Source: Heterocephalus glaber (lineage: Eukaryota; Chordata; Mammalia; Rodentia; Bathyergidae). From it: a DNA stretch of 64,000 bases. Positions 21,901 through 31,956 of the stretch are shown piece after piece (position 1 is the stretch's first letter; each line of letters begins with the position of its first letter). Both the position numbers and the translations under genes were made by a program. Where the stretch lies: positions 37,488,553 to 37,552,552 of the forward strand of contig NW_004624734.1 in the NCBI RefSeq assembly GCF_000247695.1. Direction: 5' to 3'. The notes beneath the pieces were generated by a model. It had not been told where the DNA came from and ran no database searches. It saw only the letters and a program-made list of their open reading frames with translations.

Positions 21901-22587
21901 TCTGATCTGCCTGCAAATGCTACTGAGGAGTCTTCTCCTTCGCTCGGTCTCCCTCTCATTTTTCCACCTTCTGGGATTTGAAGGGGTTTCTTGTCCCCCT
22001 TTACCCACTGGCGGAGGCAGGGGGAAGCAGGAGATGTGGAGTAGCGGCGATCTTCTCCAGGGCTTGGGGTGTATGTACACCCAAACCACTTCCCTGCCCC
22101 CACCCCCGGATTATCCGGAGCCTTAGAAATGCCCGCTGCCCGCTGCTTAGAGGATGGCAAAGCTTCCGGCGCTCTGGCCCAGGTGAAACCTGTTTCTCTG
22201 GGCTTTTTTGCTTGGACCGGCTGCTGCCTTCTGTTCAGTTCTGCGATACCTTAGGCTTGAGATCCTTGACGTTTGTTCTGGGCTGTAGGCATAAGGGGCA
22301 AATGATTTAAAAAAAGGTACTTATAGTAGATCGTCTTTGGAGATGGCTGATGAGGAATAAAAAAAAGACAAAAAGAGTGATGGAGGAAGAGGATTTATTG
22401 AAATCTGTTGTTAGGGTTAGAATGAGGTCTAAATAGTTCACATACGAGATTGTAAAATCCACCCATAAATTTGCAACATACAAATGCGATGTGAAGTTTC
22501 TTGCTGATGCAGTTATCAGATTTTAAGGTGGTTTTACATTTTCCATCGTATTCATAGTTTGCAATTCCAGTTTGAATTTGTCACATT

Positions 22588-22727
22588 GTTATTATTATTA
22601 TTTATTATTGAGACAGGGTCTTGCTTGCTATGTTGTTTAGGCTGGCCTTGAACTTACTGTGGAGCCCAGGCTGACCGTTTAGCCTCCTGAGTGCCGGGAT
22701 TACAGGTGTGTGCCACCACGCCAGGCT
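22588..22727 (-). mobile_element. B1 SINE with (ATT)n tail
   Basis: Antisense in PPP2R5E intron 1; GTCACATT at 22,580 and 22,729 is the target duplication. Confidence 0.85.
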
Positions 22728-23730
22728 CGTCACATTACTGTATTTTTAAGGCTAAATTAGGTAGATTTAAAAAACTTTTTAGTGAAAGAAAACCGAAAAC
22801 TTAATAATTCTGAATCTCAACGTAGTGTTCCCCCACCTTCACCTTGAGTGTTTTTACTATTTTTACTTTGTCAGAATCCAGGTAATCCAGGGAACTTTTT
22901 AGTCTTACACATTCAAGAAGAAGCTCCCTTACTCTTTCATATAGGAGTTAAAAAACTTGTCTTATGTATTGGAATGACAGGTGAGTAATTGCATTTCAGC
23001 ATTTTCCCTGTACGCAACCTGAGTCTGCCATTAATCTTAGTGTAGTCTCAGAGCCGTGGAAATGATGGCATCCACTTAACTTGGTGAATGGAATTGAGCT
23101 TACTGCTTGTTACTTTGGGGAAATAGTTTTCATTTTAATAATTTGAGAGGTTTAAAAATTGCAAAATGTTAAATTCCATCAGTTTCAAGAAATAAAAATT
23201 GGTATTTAACTTCAAGATCTAAACCTCAAGGAAACTCCACTTGGTTGCCTATGGCTGTGAAGTTATATTTCAGTTCTTGGTGCTTGGTTTCATCATAGTT
23301 TTGTTTATTAAGCTTTAATAAGTTAAGATGGTTTCATTCAAAAAGAAAACTTCTTTGAAATGATTTTAATGATGCCTTTTGAGTGTTCTGTTTGAAATAA
23401 CCTAGCCTGTCTTCATTGGCAGTGTGGTTGTTTATTGCAGCAAATACAGCACATTTCACTAAGAGTTCTGACCAGGTAGTTTCAATAATTGTAAATTTAT
23501 TGCTTGCTGTGATATACTGATGTAGATTCTTAAAACTACAGTAAGGGTTTCAGTTCCAGAATCCATTCATAATATTAAATATTTTGGGAAAAGTGTCTCC
23601 ATGGACGTTTTCCAGGTGCAGAATAACTCCAAAATTACTTTTAGAATCAAGATGAGAAGAGTTTTGCAGTTAAAATGGATAGAGAGCATAGAAAGCTTAA
23701 GTCTAGATGAACATCTTCTATGTTTTATAC

Positions 23731-23817
23731 TTTTTATTTTTTGGTACCGGGGATCAAACTCGGGTCCTTACGCTTGCAAGGGAGGTGGCGGAACCACTGA
23801 GCTAAATCCCTGGCCCC
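23731..23817 (-). mobile_element. ID SINE
   Basis: Antisense, 280 bases before exon 2 of PPP2R5E. Confidence 0.9.
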
Positions 23818-24093
23818 ATCTTTTAGTTTTCAGATGAACATCTTTTTACTGCTTCTAAAAATGAAACAGTATAATTCACTAGAGATACAATACTGCTTAA
23901 ATAGTAATATTTTTTCCATCAAATTTTCCTGTTTCCCCATTGACATAAGACTTTCTTTACTTGATTTTATTTACTTTCTTTGGCACATACTTCTGTGTTC
24001 ATTAATATTACATGTGAGAGGTTGAGTATTTGTAGAACTCGACATATATGCTTGCACCTTGGGAATGTGTTTCTGACACCTCTTTCTCTCCAG

Positions 24094-24257
24094 TAGGGAT
24101 ATGTCCTCAGCACCAACTACTCCTCCATCAGTGGATAAAGTAGACGGATTTTCTCGGAAGTCCGTCAGAAAAGCCAGACAGAAGAGGTCACAAAGTTCCT
24201 CACAGTTTAGGTCTCAAGGCAAGCCTATTGAGTTAGCACCTCTGCCGCTGCTGAAAG
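24094..24257 (+). CDS. PPP2R5E: PPP2R5E exon 2: start codon and first 52 codons of the PP2A B56-epsilon regulatory subunit
   Basis: The ATG is at 24,101-24,103. The frame runs [17 protein letters not shown] and onward for 52 codons to LPLLK, then one extra base before the donor (GTAAGG at 24,258), giving a phase 1 intron. I recognise this as the N-terminus of the B56-epsilon (B'-epsilon) subunit, which directs the PP2A catalytic core to its substrates. The exon encodes the mobile basic and serine-rich tail ([16 protein letters not shown], residues 19-34) that precedes the HEAT-like repeats; the helical body lies in exons beyond the window. The acceptor is CAGTAG, a tandem NAGNAG, so the exon may begin at 24,094 or 24,097, both inside the leader. 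Only the five to seven bases before the ATG are non-coding in this exon. The exon is intact. Confidence 0.95.
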
Positions 24258-24446
24258 GTAAGGCTCATGACCAGCTCCACTGGTTTTCAATGGATCTTTC
24301 AGTATCTCCATGTAATTTCTTTTTGTAAAAAATTTCCTATCTGTTCAAGTTCTATGTTGCAAATTGAAGGGACAGGGAGCTTCATTAAAGTTCCTAGTAT
24401 GTGAGACCAAGTATAACCCCTCTCCTTCTAAAAGGTCTCAACTGGC

Positions 24447-24528
24447 GCCGGGCATGTAGCTCAGTGGTAGAGTACTTGTGTAATATGGATGAGGTCCTGC
24501 GTTCAAGCCCTGGTGCTGGAAAAATAAG
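24447..24528 (+). mobile_element. Older ID SINE
   Basis: Retains the tRNA-like GTGGTAGAGTACTTG that the young copies have lost; B box GCGTTCAAGCCC. Tail eroded. Confidence 0.75.
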
Positions 24529-24790
24529 GATGGGATTGGGCTTGATTTAATCTAAATGGCTGAGGACAAGCAAAAAGAAACTAGAGAATCTCTCCTGATA
24601 AGTGCAAAAAACTAAATGGCAGAGATGTCGGGGTTTGTGTATCTCATTCTTTTCTTTTGATATTTAGGTGGATGCACTGTTTGCAATGACAACCACAAAT
24701 TGTACTCTTAGGAAGCAGAACCTAGTAAAGGAGATGGTACCAATGACTTACATAAAGGAAACGGTGTTTGAAAGAATGCGGTTTTATTGC

Positions 24791-24874
24791 CTTTTTTTTT
24801 TTTGTACCAGGGGTCGAACTCAGGACCTTGCACTTGCAAAGCAGGCTCAGTGCCACTGAGCTAAATCCCCGGCT
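24791..24874 (-). mobile_element. ID SINE
   Basis: Antisense, complete apart from one GG lost before TACC. Confidence 0.88.
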
Positions 24875-25653
24875 TGAAAAAAATGCATTTTTAAAAAATT
24901 AAGAAAACATATGTAGTTTGTAATTGATTACATGCATTCTTGTTTTCAGATAGTACAAAGTGTATGATGATCATACTTGCTTAATACATTTTTTTCTTCA
25001 GAGTGCATTAAGAATAGGTTTTTCATGTGAGAACTTTTTTCCTAAGCTACACCTTTCAGTCTGTTTGAGTATGTGAATTCTTTTTGTCCTTTTAAATTTT
25101 CATCTACTTCATGTTTATGAACAGGCATTATTTGAAATGTATCAGGACACTACCTGTTACAGGGTAGAAACTGTCAGACTCTGTCTTTGACTATGGAGTT
25201 TGGTTTGCTGAGACTAAGAGTGGGGACAAAGGGGAACAACACAGTAGACTTCACTTGCTCAGAGGAAACCAGACAACCTGGCTGACTAGTTCATTAAAGC
25301 ACATTGAGTTCTGGAACAGTTTGTGAAATCAGAAGATATTATAAGAAAAACTGGAATGTGACTAGAAAAGATTCTCGAATTCTAGCATAGGATATTTCAG
25401 GTTTCTCTTTTTCCTATGTGAACTTTTTTTTAAAGGGAAGGAGATTCATAAATCATTCCAATGTTTATACTTGATATCAGTGGCAAATAGTGATTACTGT
25501 AAGGATATTATGTTTAGCAGTTAGTAAAGATGAATTCTTGGCTTTGGGGGAGGAGATTTTAAATAAAAATTTTCTGAGTAAAAATCAGAATAGCTTGTAT
25601 GAGGCTTTGGAAGAAAATGAAGGCGAAATTCTAGGGATAAAACTAAGCATCCT

Positions 25654-25755
25654 AGGACCAGGGATTTAGCTCAGTGACACCGTGCCTGCCTCGCAAGCGC
25701 AAATTTGATCCCTGGTACCAAAAACACCGCCCCCCCCAAAAAACCCCAAAAAACC
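25654..25755 (+). mobile_element. ID SINE with C-run in the tail
   Basis: Missing part of the B-box side (CAAGCGCAAATTTGATCC). The tail holds eight C. TAAGCATCCT and TAAGCATTCT flank it. Confidence 0.87.
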
Positions 25756-26348
25756 CTAAGCATTCTGGAAATAGAAAGTTGGGAGACAGCAGATCTTTTG
25801 GAACTTATTTAATTGGAAGTAGACATGTATTAGTTACTAGCATCATTTCTGGTGGAGGACATAACTATCTTAGAAGCCTATATTAAACTTTTTATAGGAT
25901 TAGAAGAAATTTTAAAACTTAACTATTAATTTATAGGCCCATGGCAAACAGTTAAATTAGAACCTAACTGACCACTTACAGCGAGGGTATTGGTTATGTG
26001 GTTAGTGAAAGGTGTACTTGAGAATTTGGATGCATGCTATCTCATTTTGTTGTACCATTTCTCTTCTTTTACTGTGCAAACTAGACATACACACAATGCA
26101 CCGTTTTTAAGTTTGCAATTCAGCATCATTAAGTACATGAACATTGCTGTGCAGCCATCACCACCATCCATCTCCAGACACTTTCTGTCTTCTCTAATTG
26201 AAACTCCACCCATCAAACGCTTTGGTTTTTTTCCTGTCCCCATTCCCTGGCAGCTGCCATTCTACCTTTTGTCTTCATGAATTTCACTGTGAGTTTTTCC
26301 TAGAAGTGGATTCATGCAATGTTTGTCCTTTGTGAGTAGCTTATTTCA

Positions 26349-26441
26349 TTTTTTTTTTTTTTTTTTTTGTACTGGGGATCGAACTCGGGTCCTTGCGCTT
26401 GGGCAGTAGGCGGCGACACTACTGAGCTAAATCCCCAGCCC
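26349..26441 (-). mobile_element. ID SINE
   Basis: GGGCAGTAGGCGGCGACAC variant with a 20-base T tail, inside the old L1. Confidence 0.9.
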
Positions 26442-26599
26442 TGTCCTAGGATCATTTACGTTGTAGTGTGTGTCAGAATTATATTCTTCTCTAAGGCTGA
26501 ATATATGTGCATGCACCACAGCCTTTTTATCAGTGGACATCAGGTTGCTTCTACCTTTTGCCTATTACAAGTAAAAATATCATTCTGGTCTCTGCTTTC

Positions 26600-26687
26600 T
26601 TTCTTCTTTTTTTGGTACTGGGGATAGAACTGAGGACCTTGCGTTTGTGAGGCAGGCACAGGCACCACTGAGCTCAATCTCCAGCCC
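26600..26687 (-). mobile_element. ID SINE
   Basis: CTCTGCTTTC at about 26,590 and 26,687 is the target duplication. Confidence 0.9.
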
Positions 26688-27531
26688 TCTGCTTTCATTT
26701 CTTTTGGGTATGTGCCTAGAAGTAGAATTGCTGGATTGTATGTTTAATTTTATTTTTTGTCTGTTTAATTTTTTTGAGGAATAGCCACACTGTTTTCCAC
26801 AGGGTTCGAAGTTCTTCATATCCTCACGAACACTTATTAATTTTATTTATTTACAAGAACCATTATAATGGGTATGAAGTGGTATTTCACTGCGGTTTTG
26901 ATTTACATTTGCCTAATAATTAGTGATGCTGAGGTCTTTGTGTTCATGCTGGCCATGTGCACATCTTTTTCTCATTTTTAAAGGGAAGTCTGGTAGTACT
27001 AAAAGAACTCTGCTTTCCAAGAATATGATTTTTGTGAATTTGTATACTTTGCCAGCTTGGGAGAATTAGAAAGCAACAGGACTAGACACATCCACAAGCT
27101 TAATTCCAGACCGACACAATGACTCTTGCATACTTAGCACTTTCTGGGCAAGTGTTCTAGAAAGCATTCTGTAAATTAGATTTCCATGTCTATCTACAGA
27201 ATGACATGAAGAACGGTAGTCAGATACAGACTTTAGAAATGTATATTTGCTCGATTTTCGTAATGTATGTAAAGAGTATATGAAATGAAGATATTTACTT
27301 GCCTTATAGTGGATTGACTTATTTCCTTACAGTGGAGTGGCTTATGTGTGTGTTGCATTATCATCAACTTTTTGGAAGAAAATTATTTATTAATTTGTTT
27401 AAAGTCGTGGCCATGGGATTACAGGTGTGCATACCATGCCTGGCTTTGTAGTATTTCTATGACTAAATTGAAGGTTTAAATTTATTTGAGGTACAACATA
27501 AATTGTAATTGAATTTTAAAGAATAAAGTAA

Positions 27532-27668
27532 GTCAGGTATGGTAGCGAGACCTATAATCCCAGTACTTGAGAGACAGAGACAGGAGGATTGTGAATTCAA
27601 GTCCAGCCTGGGCTACATAGGGAGTTTAAGGCCAGCCTGGACTACATAGCAGAATCCTGTTTCAAAAA
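27532..27668 (+). mobile_element. B1 SINE with internal duplication
   Basis: Sense; CCAGCCTGGGCTACATAGG and GGCCAGCCTGGACTACATAG are the duplicated blocks. A 27-base B1 fragment also lies at 27,418-27,445. Confidence 0.8.
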
Positions 27669-27712
27669 GAGAAAATGACACGTCCTCAAGATCTTTAATT
27701 TAATTAAAAAAA

Positions 27713-27796
27713 TTTTTTTTTTTGGTACTGGGAATCAAACTCAGGACCTTGCGCTTGCCAGGCAGGCATGGCACCGCTGAGCTACATCACCATCCC
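27713..27796 (-). mobile_element. ID SINE
   Basis: Antisense; A box altered to GAGCTACATC, as in older copies. Confidence 0.87.
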
Positions 27797-27840
27797 TGTT
27801 TATATAATTTCTATATTCAAACTCCTCTAAAATTAAAGAT

Positions 27841-27926
27841 TTTTTTTTTTTTTTGGTATCGGGGATCGAACTCGGGTCCTTAGCTTGTGAGGCAGGCAGT
27901 GGAACCACTGAGCTAAATTCCCGGCC
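27841..27926 (-). mobile_element. ID SINE
   Basis: CTAAAATTAAAGAT at 27,827 and 27,927 is the target duplication. Confidence 0.92.
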
Positions 27927-27971
27927 CTAAAATTAAAGATCTTGGAAAAAATTAAAAGAAAGAAAGATCTT

Positions 27972-28060
27972 GGGCTGGGGATTTAGCTCATTGGCACCAT
28001 GCCTGCCTGACAAGCACAGGTCCTGAGTTCCATCCTGGGTACCATCAACAACAACAAAAA
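27972..28060 (+). mobile_element. ID SINE with (AAC)n tail
   Basis: Sense; A box TAGCTCATTGG, tail CAACAACAACAAAAA. Confidence 0.87.
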
Positions 28061-28080
28061 GATAATTATGGTTATGCAGT

Positions 28081-28176
28081 TTCTTTTTTTCTTTTTTTTT
28101 TTTTGTTCTGGGGATCGAACTCACGACTTTGTGCTTGCAAGGCAGGTGCGTTGCCACTGAGCTAAATCCTGGCCCC
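28081..28176 (-). mobile_element. ID SINE
   Basis: Antisense; contains CAGGTGCG, a possible cryptic donor on the gene strand. Confidence 0.88.
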
Positions 28177-28340
28177 ATAATTACCTTTTTAATATGTAAT
28201 TTTTGAAATCCCAAAAATTAGATATGCATTAATCATTTGGCTTGTGTGCATTATCAGAATATTTTATTATACGCATTATAATATTTGACAAACATAAGTG
28301 AAACTGCATTAATTCTTAGCTGTTAAAAGTCTGTTTACTT

Positions 28341-28426
28341 GGGCCAGGGATTTAGCTCAGTGGTTTTGCTGCCTGCTGCGCAAGCTCAAGGACCCAAGTT
28401 CGATCTCTGGTACCAAAAAAAAAAAA
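28341..28426 (+). mobile_element. ID SINE
   Basis: CTGCTGCGCAAG variant; AGTCTGTTTACT at 28,328 and 28,427. Confidence 0.92.
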
Positions 28427-28974
28427 AGTCTGTTTACTGGCAGAACTATAACATATACTCTTGATTTTAGACGAAAGGCCGAGAAGCAATTGTAGCATAT
28501 AATGAAGGGAAAGTTTCTGTTTTGCCCATTTCCTAAAAGATGGGTTTTTGAAATTTGTATCATTGATGTCATTTTCCATGGAAAATCACACCAGCGTGTA
28601 GTTCTATATAAATATATAGTGAGTGTTCTGGCTTTTCTTCAGCTAAATTACATGATAAACTTTGTGAATATAGACATTAGAGATTCTCTTCATCTTTGTG
28701 TACTGCTGAAATTATTTTTGGAGAGTTGTAAAATTTTTGAACATGAAGACTATTACCGTTTTGCTGATAGGAAAGTCCTGTGTGCCTTATGTGCTTGATA
28801 AGAAAGAAAGACTTATGGGTCCCATACCAAAACAAACAAATAAACAAACAAACAAAAGAAGGTAAAGACTTGCATGTGTTCTTTGTATCTTCACAACAGG
28901 ACCTGAAGTGAGCTTTGACAGTTATCCTAGTTAAGTTACTGAATAATGACAGTCAGACTTAACTGTTAGCCAAA

Positions 28975-29007
28975 CACACACACAGATACATGCAAACACA
29001 CACGCAC
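28975..29007. repeat. Imperfect (CA)n repeat
   Basis: Two CA stretches separated by GATACATGC. Confidence 0.75.
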
Positions 29008-29042
29008 ATCATTCTGTTAATAAGTATAATAGTACCTGGGTA

Positions 29043-29133
29043 GGGGCCGGGGATTTAGCTCAGTGGTTTTGCCGCCTGCCTTGCAAGCGCAAGGACCTGA
29101 GTTTGATCCCCGGTACCAAAAAAAAAAAAAAAA
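29043..29133 (+). mobile_element. ID SINE
   Basis: Very intact unit with 17 A; AGTACCTGGGTA at 29,031 and 29,134. Confidence 0.93.
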
Positions 29134-29199
29134 AGTACCTGGGTAGATAGTTCGTGTTTCCCTATCAACCCATCCTCCCATGCTTTATTTCCTTCTTTG

Positions 29200-29262
29200 T
29201 TTTTTTTCTGGTACCAGGAATTAAACTCAGGACCTTATGCTTGTGAGGGAGACACGGTGCCA
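29200..29262 (-). mobile_element. ID SINE, 5' truncated
   Basis: Only the tail, B-box half and centre remain; it stops at ACACGGTGCCA. Confidence 0.8.
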
Positions 29263-29295
29263 TATTTTCTTCTATCTTTGACTTTAAATTATTCT

Positions 29296-29378
29296 CTTTT
29301 TTTAGTGCTGGGGATCGAACTAAGGACACCCCGCGCTTACCAGGCAGGTGCTGTGCCGCTGAGCTACATCCTCAGCCC
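29296..29378 (-). mobile_element. ID SINE
   Basis: ACTTTAAATTATTCT at 29,281 and 29,380. Contains CAGGTGCTG. Confidence 0.9.
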
Positions 29379-29416
29379 TACTTTAAATTATTCTATAAGT
29401 TTAGATTTGAGTGAAA

Positions 29417-29500
29417 TTTTTTTTTTGGTACTGGGGATCGAACTTGGGACCTTTTGCTTGGGAGACAGGCAGCGGAACCACTGAGCTAAATCCCCGGCCC
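29417..29500 (-). mobile_element. ID SINE
   Basis: TTGAGTGAAAT flanks at 29,407 and 29,501. Confidence 0.92.
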
Positions 29501-29708
29501 TTGAGTGAAATATTTTTGTAAAACATTACCTTTTTGAAGATGGAGTTATAGTGAAAGAGACATCACTCCTCTGCCTTTGCAAGTATGTTTTTCAGGCATT
29601 TTACAGTTTGGACATTCCACTATTAAGCATTGCAATAACTGCAAGGAACTCTGCAGAAAGGAACTCTGTCCTTGCTGTTGATTCTCCTCTAATGAAAACA
29701 CGTTTTTT

Positions 29709-29821
29709 TTTTAACATTTGGTTCATTTTTTTATTATTATTTTTTTGGTACCAGGGATCGAACTCAGGTCCTTGTGCTTGTGCAGCAGGCGGCGAAACCA
29801 CTGAGCTAAATCCCCAGCCCC
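29709..29821 (-). mobile_element. ID SINE with complex tail
   Basis: GCAGCAGGCGGCGAAACC variant. GAAAACAC at 29,694 and 29,822 suggests that the AACATTTGGTTCATT segment is part of the inserted tail. Confidence 0.87.
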
Positions 29822-29850
29822 GAAAACACTTTTTTGTGGTCATTTGTTGG

Positions 29851-29925
29851 ATTTTGTGGATCAAACCTAGGGTCTCACAAATGATAAGCAGGTGTTCTAA
29901 CACTGTGCTACATCCCAGCCCCAAA
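29851..29925 (-). mobile_element. Old ID SINE
   Basis: GTGGATCAAACCTAGGGTCT and CTGTGCTACATCCCAGCCCC outline an older, diverged antisense ID. Confidence 0.6.
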
Positions 29926-30059
29926 ACCACTTAAAAAGTTTTTTTAGGCTTATGATTCATCTTACATTTTCATTTTTTAGTATACAAGTTTCTAAGAACT
30001 TTAAGAATTACTATTCAAAGCTAGTTTTTGTGCCTTTCTAATGATTAGATTCTTGTCTT

Positions 30060-30142
30060 TTTTTTTTTTGGTGTCGGGGATCAAACTCAGGACCTTGCGC
30101 TTGCCAGGCAGGCACGAAACCACTGAGCTAAATCCCCAGCCC
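30060..30142 (-). mobile_element. ID SINE
   Basis: AGATTCTTGTCTTTT and AGATTGTTGTCTTTT flank it. Confidence 0.9.
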
Positions 30143-30181
30143 AGATTGTTGTCTTTTGACTGTATCTGCTTCATATAATGT

Positions 30182-30272
30182 ATTTTTTTTGTTTTTTGGT
30201 GCCAGGGATCAAACTCAGGTCCTTGCGCTTATGGGGCAGGCAGTGGAACCACTGAGCTAAATCCCCAGCCCT
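30182..30272 (-). mobile_element. ID SINE
   Basis: TGCTTCATATAATGT at about 30,167 and 30,273 is a 15-base target duplication. Confidence 0.92.
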
Positions 30273-30345
30273 GCTTCATATAATGTGAAGTGGAAATGTG
30301 TATTTTGATTCCAGTTTTTTATAATCTGCTAATCTGCTAAAGTGC

Positions 30346-30347
30346 AT

Positions 30348-30378
<31 letters not shown>

Positions 30379-30420
30379 TTTTGGTACCACAGATCGAACA
30401 CGGGTCTAAATCCCTGGCCC
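30346..30420 (-). mobile_element. ID SINE, internally deleted, (TTTA)n tail
   Basis: After GAACACGGGT the unit jumps straight to CTAAATCCCTGGCCC, losing the central 40 bases. Confidence 0.8.
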
Positions 30421-30569
30421 TTAAGTACATTTATGATAAAAACAGTTTCTTAAGGAATAACATCCTTTATTTCAGTGTTTACTATCCTTATGTGCTGTGA
30501 TGTAGTGTTACAGAGGGGAAATTGCGTGGGCTTTGTTGGTGTGAGAGTTTTAGCTTACCCACGGCTGTG

Positions 30570-30670
30570 TTTGTCATGGGCAAACGAGCTAACTCCTGAA
30601 AACCTTAGTTGTCTGTAAAATGAGGAGAATGATAAAATCAATAGATGAAACAGTATTACATTTACTAGGT
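30570..30670 (+). mobile_element. MIR fragment
   Basis: GCTAACTCCTGAAAACCTTAG followed by TCTGTAAAATGAGGAGAATG (quoted in part) is a MIR core trace. Confidence 0.45.
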
Positions 30671-31151
30671 ACTAGTGATTGTTATGTATCTGAGATTTTG
30701 GGAGTTAGAATATGATTGGTATGGAATTATTATGACATTTTCCTAGCAGAAAGTTGAAGTTGAGAATTTCTTGAAAATTACAAAATAGGAACATAATTTT
30801 GCAGCCATGAACCCCTTTTCAACTGAAAAGTTCAAAGAAAGAGTTTGTAAATGTTTTGAATTTAATAGTAATTGTAAACATCTGGAAATTTTCACCTTTG
30901 CACTGATATATTGCCACATTATTTAGTGTAATGCTTTTTTCACTTATATTTTTCATAAATACATGATCAAATTTCAAAAAGTACAGAAAGGTGTGTAGGG
31001 AAAATCTCCCTCTGGACTTTGTTCTCCGAGTTTCCTTTCCCAGAAGCAGCCAGTTGTAATATTCTTTTACAGTGGACCTCTTAAATCCTTGACTGAATTT
31101 GACATGTAATGAGCATCCTGAAATTATATGAAAAATTTGTGTGTATATCTA

Positions 31152-31240
31152 TTTTTTTTTTTTTTGATACTGCAGATTGAACTCAGGACCTGGTGTTTGC
31201 AAGGCAGGTACTGGCACCACTGAGCTAAATCTTTTGCCCC
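31152..31240 (-). mobile_element. ID SINE (first of two at one site)
   Basis: TGTATATCTATTTT on the left, TGTATATCTGTTTT on the right. Contains CAGGTACTG. Confidence 0.88.
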
Positions 31241-31251
31241 TGTATATCTGT

Positions 31252-31339
31252 TTTTTTGTTTTTTTGGTACTGGGGATCGAACTTGGTTCCTTGTGGTGGT
31301 GGGACAGGCAGTGGAACCATTGAGCTAAATCCCCAGCCC
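31252..31339 (-). mobile_element. ID SINE (second at the same site)
   Basis: Shares the TGTATATCTGTTTT flank with its neighbour; the right flank is TGTATGTATGTTTT. Confidence 0.88.
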
Positions 31340-31956
31340 TGTATGTATGTTTTTTTAAGTTGAGAAATCTGTAGCATTTTTCAGATTCTCAAAGGGGTAA
31401 TTGACCCAAAAGAGGTGGAAAACCATTGATCTATTTGTATCTTGGATGAATGATGTGTGTTGTTCAGGCATATAAATTGGGGGTGTGTGGTGCTTTAAAA
31501 AATAACCGTAAGCTTTGCTTTTGAATTGGAAGAATATCTGTAAGTTAATGTGTTAAAGTTCAAGTTTGCAGCGTTTAAGAGAGTATGGCAGTATTTTTCT
31601 TTTGAGGAAGGACTTAAGATTTTGCACAAAACTGAGCACCAACCTACATAATTTTTGTTTGAAAGCTTACACTCAGTTGTAGTGAAGATATATTTCATTC
31701 TCTTGGGTGGGAGTATTTTTTTCTTTACGTGTCTCAGTAGTTTGTTTCTGTAGCGTAGAGAAAATTCTCATACAAATTTGTCTTGGTCAGAAGAAATTGA
31801 AAGTGTTCCTAATTCATGTATCAGTTAAGAGTAGAGTAGAAGCTTGCATTCATATTCCAGTTTGTTGATGTTTGATAATTACAGGTTGAGTATCCTTTCA
31901 TTGAAATGCTTGGGACCAGACATTTCAGATTTTAGATTTTGGAGTATTTGCATGTA

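Larger units (their letters stand above)
21771..24093 (+). other. PPP2R5E: PPP2R5E intron 1
   Basis: This 2.3 kb intron runs from the GTAACT donor to a pyrimidine-rich acceptor ending CTCCAG at 24,093. The first 130 bases still belong to the CpG island. It holds one antisense B1 copy and one antisense ID SINE; 22,730-23,730 shows no repeat or gene that I recognise. Confidence 0.8.
26050..27000 (-). mobile_element. Old L1 3' UTR, antisense
   Basis: Motifs such as GTACATGAACATTGCTGTG, the AGAAGTAGAATTGCTGGATT stretch and TTTTCCACAGGGTT follow the order of L1ME/L1M 3' UTRs read backwards. Two ID SINEs (26,349 and 26,600) interrupt it. Confidence 0.65.

Noticed and set aside
21054..22160. A 368-residue open frame antisense to PPP2R5E exon 1
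   Set aside because: The CpG island lacks stop codons in several frames on both strands. There is no recognisable domain, and the composition simply mirrors the CCG-rich leader.
24447..24528. Possible tRNA-Ala gene
   Set aside because: It has A- and B-box similarity, but the cloverleaf arms do not pair well and it is followed by an A-rich remnant; it is an older ID SINE.
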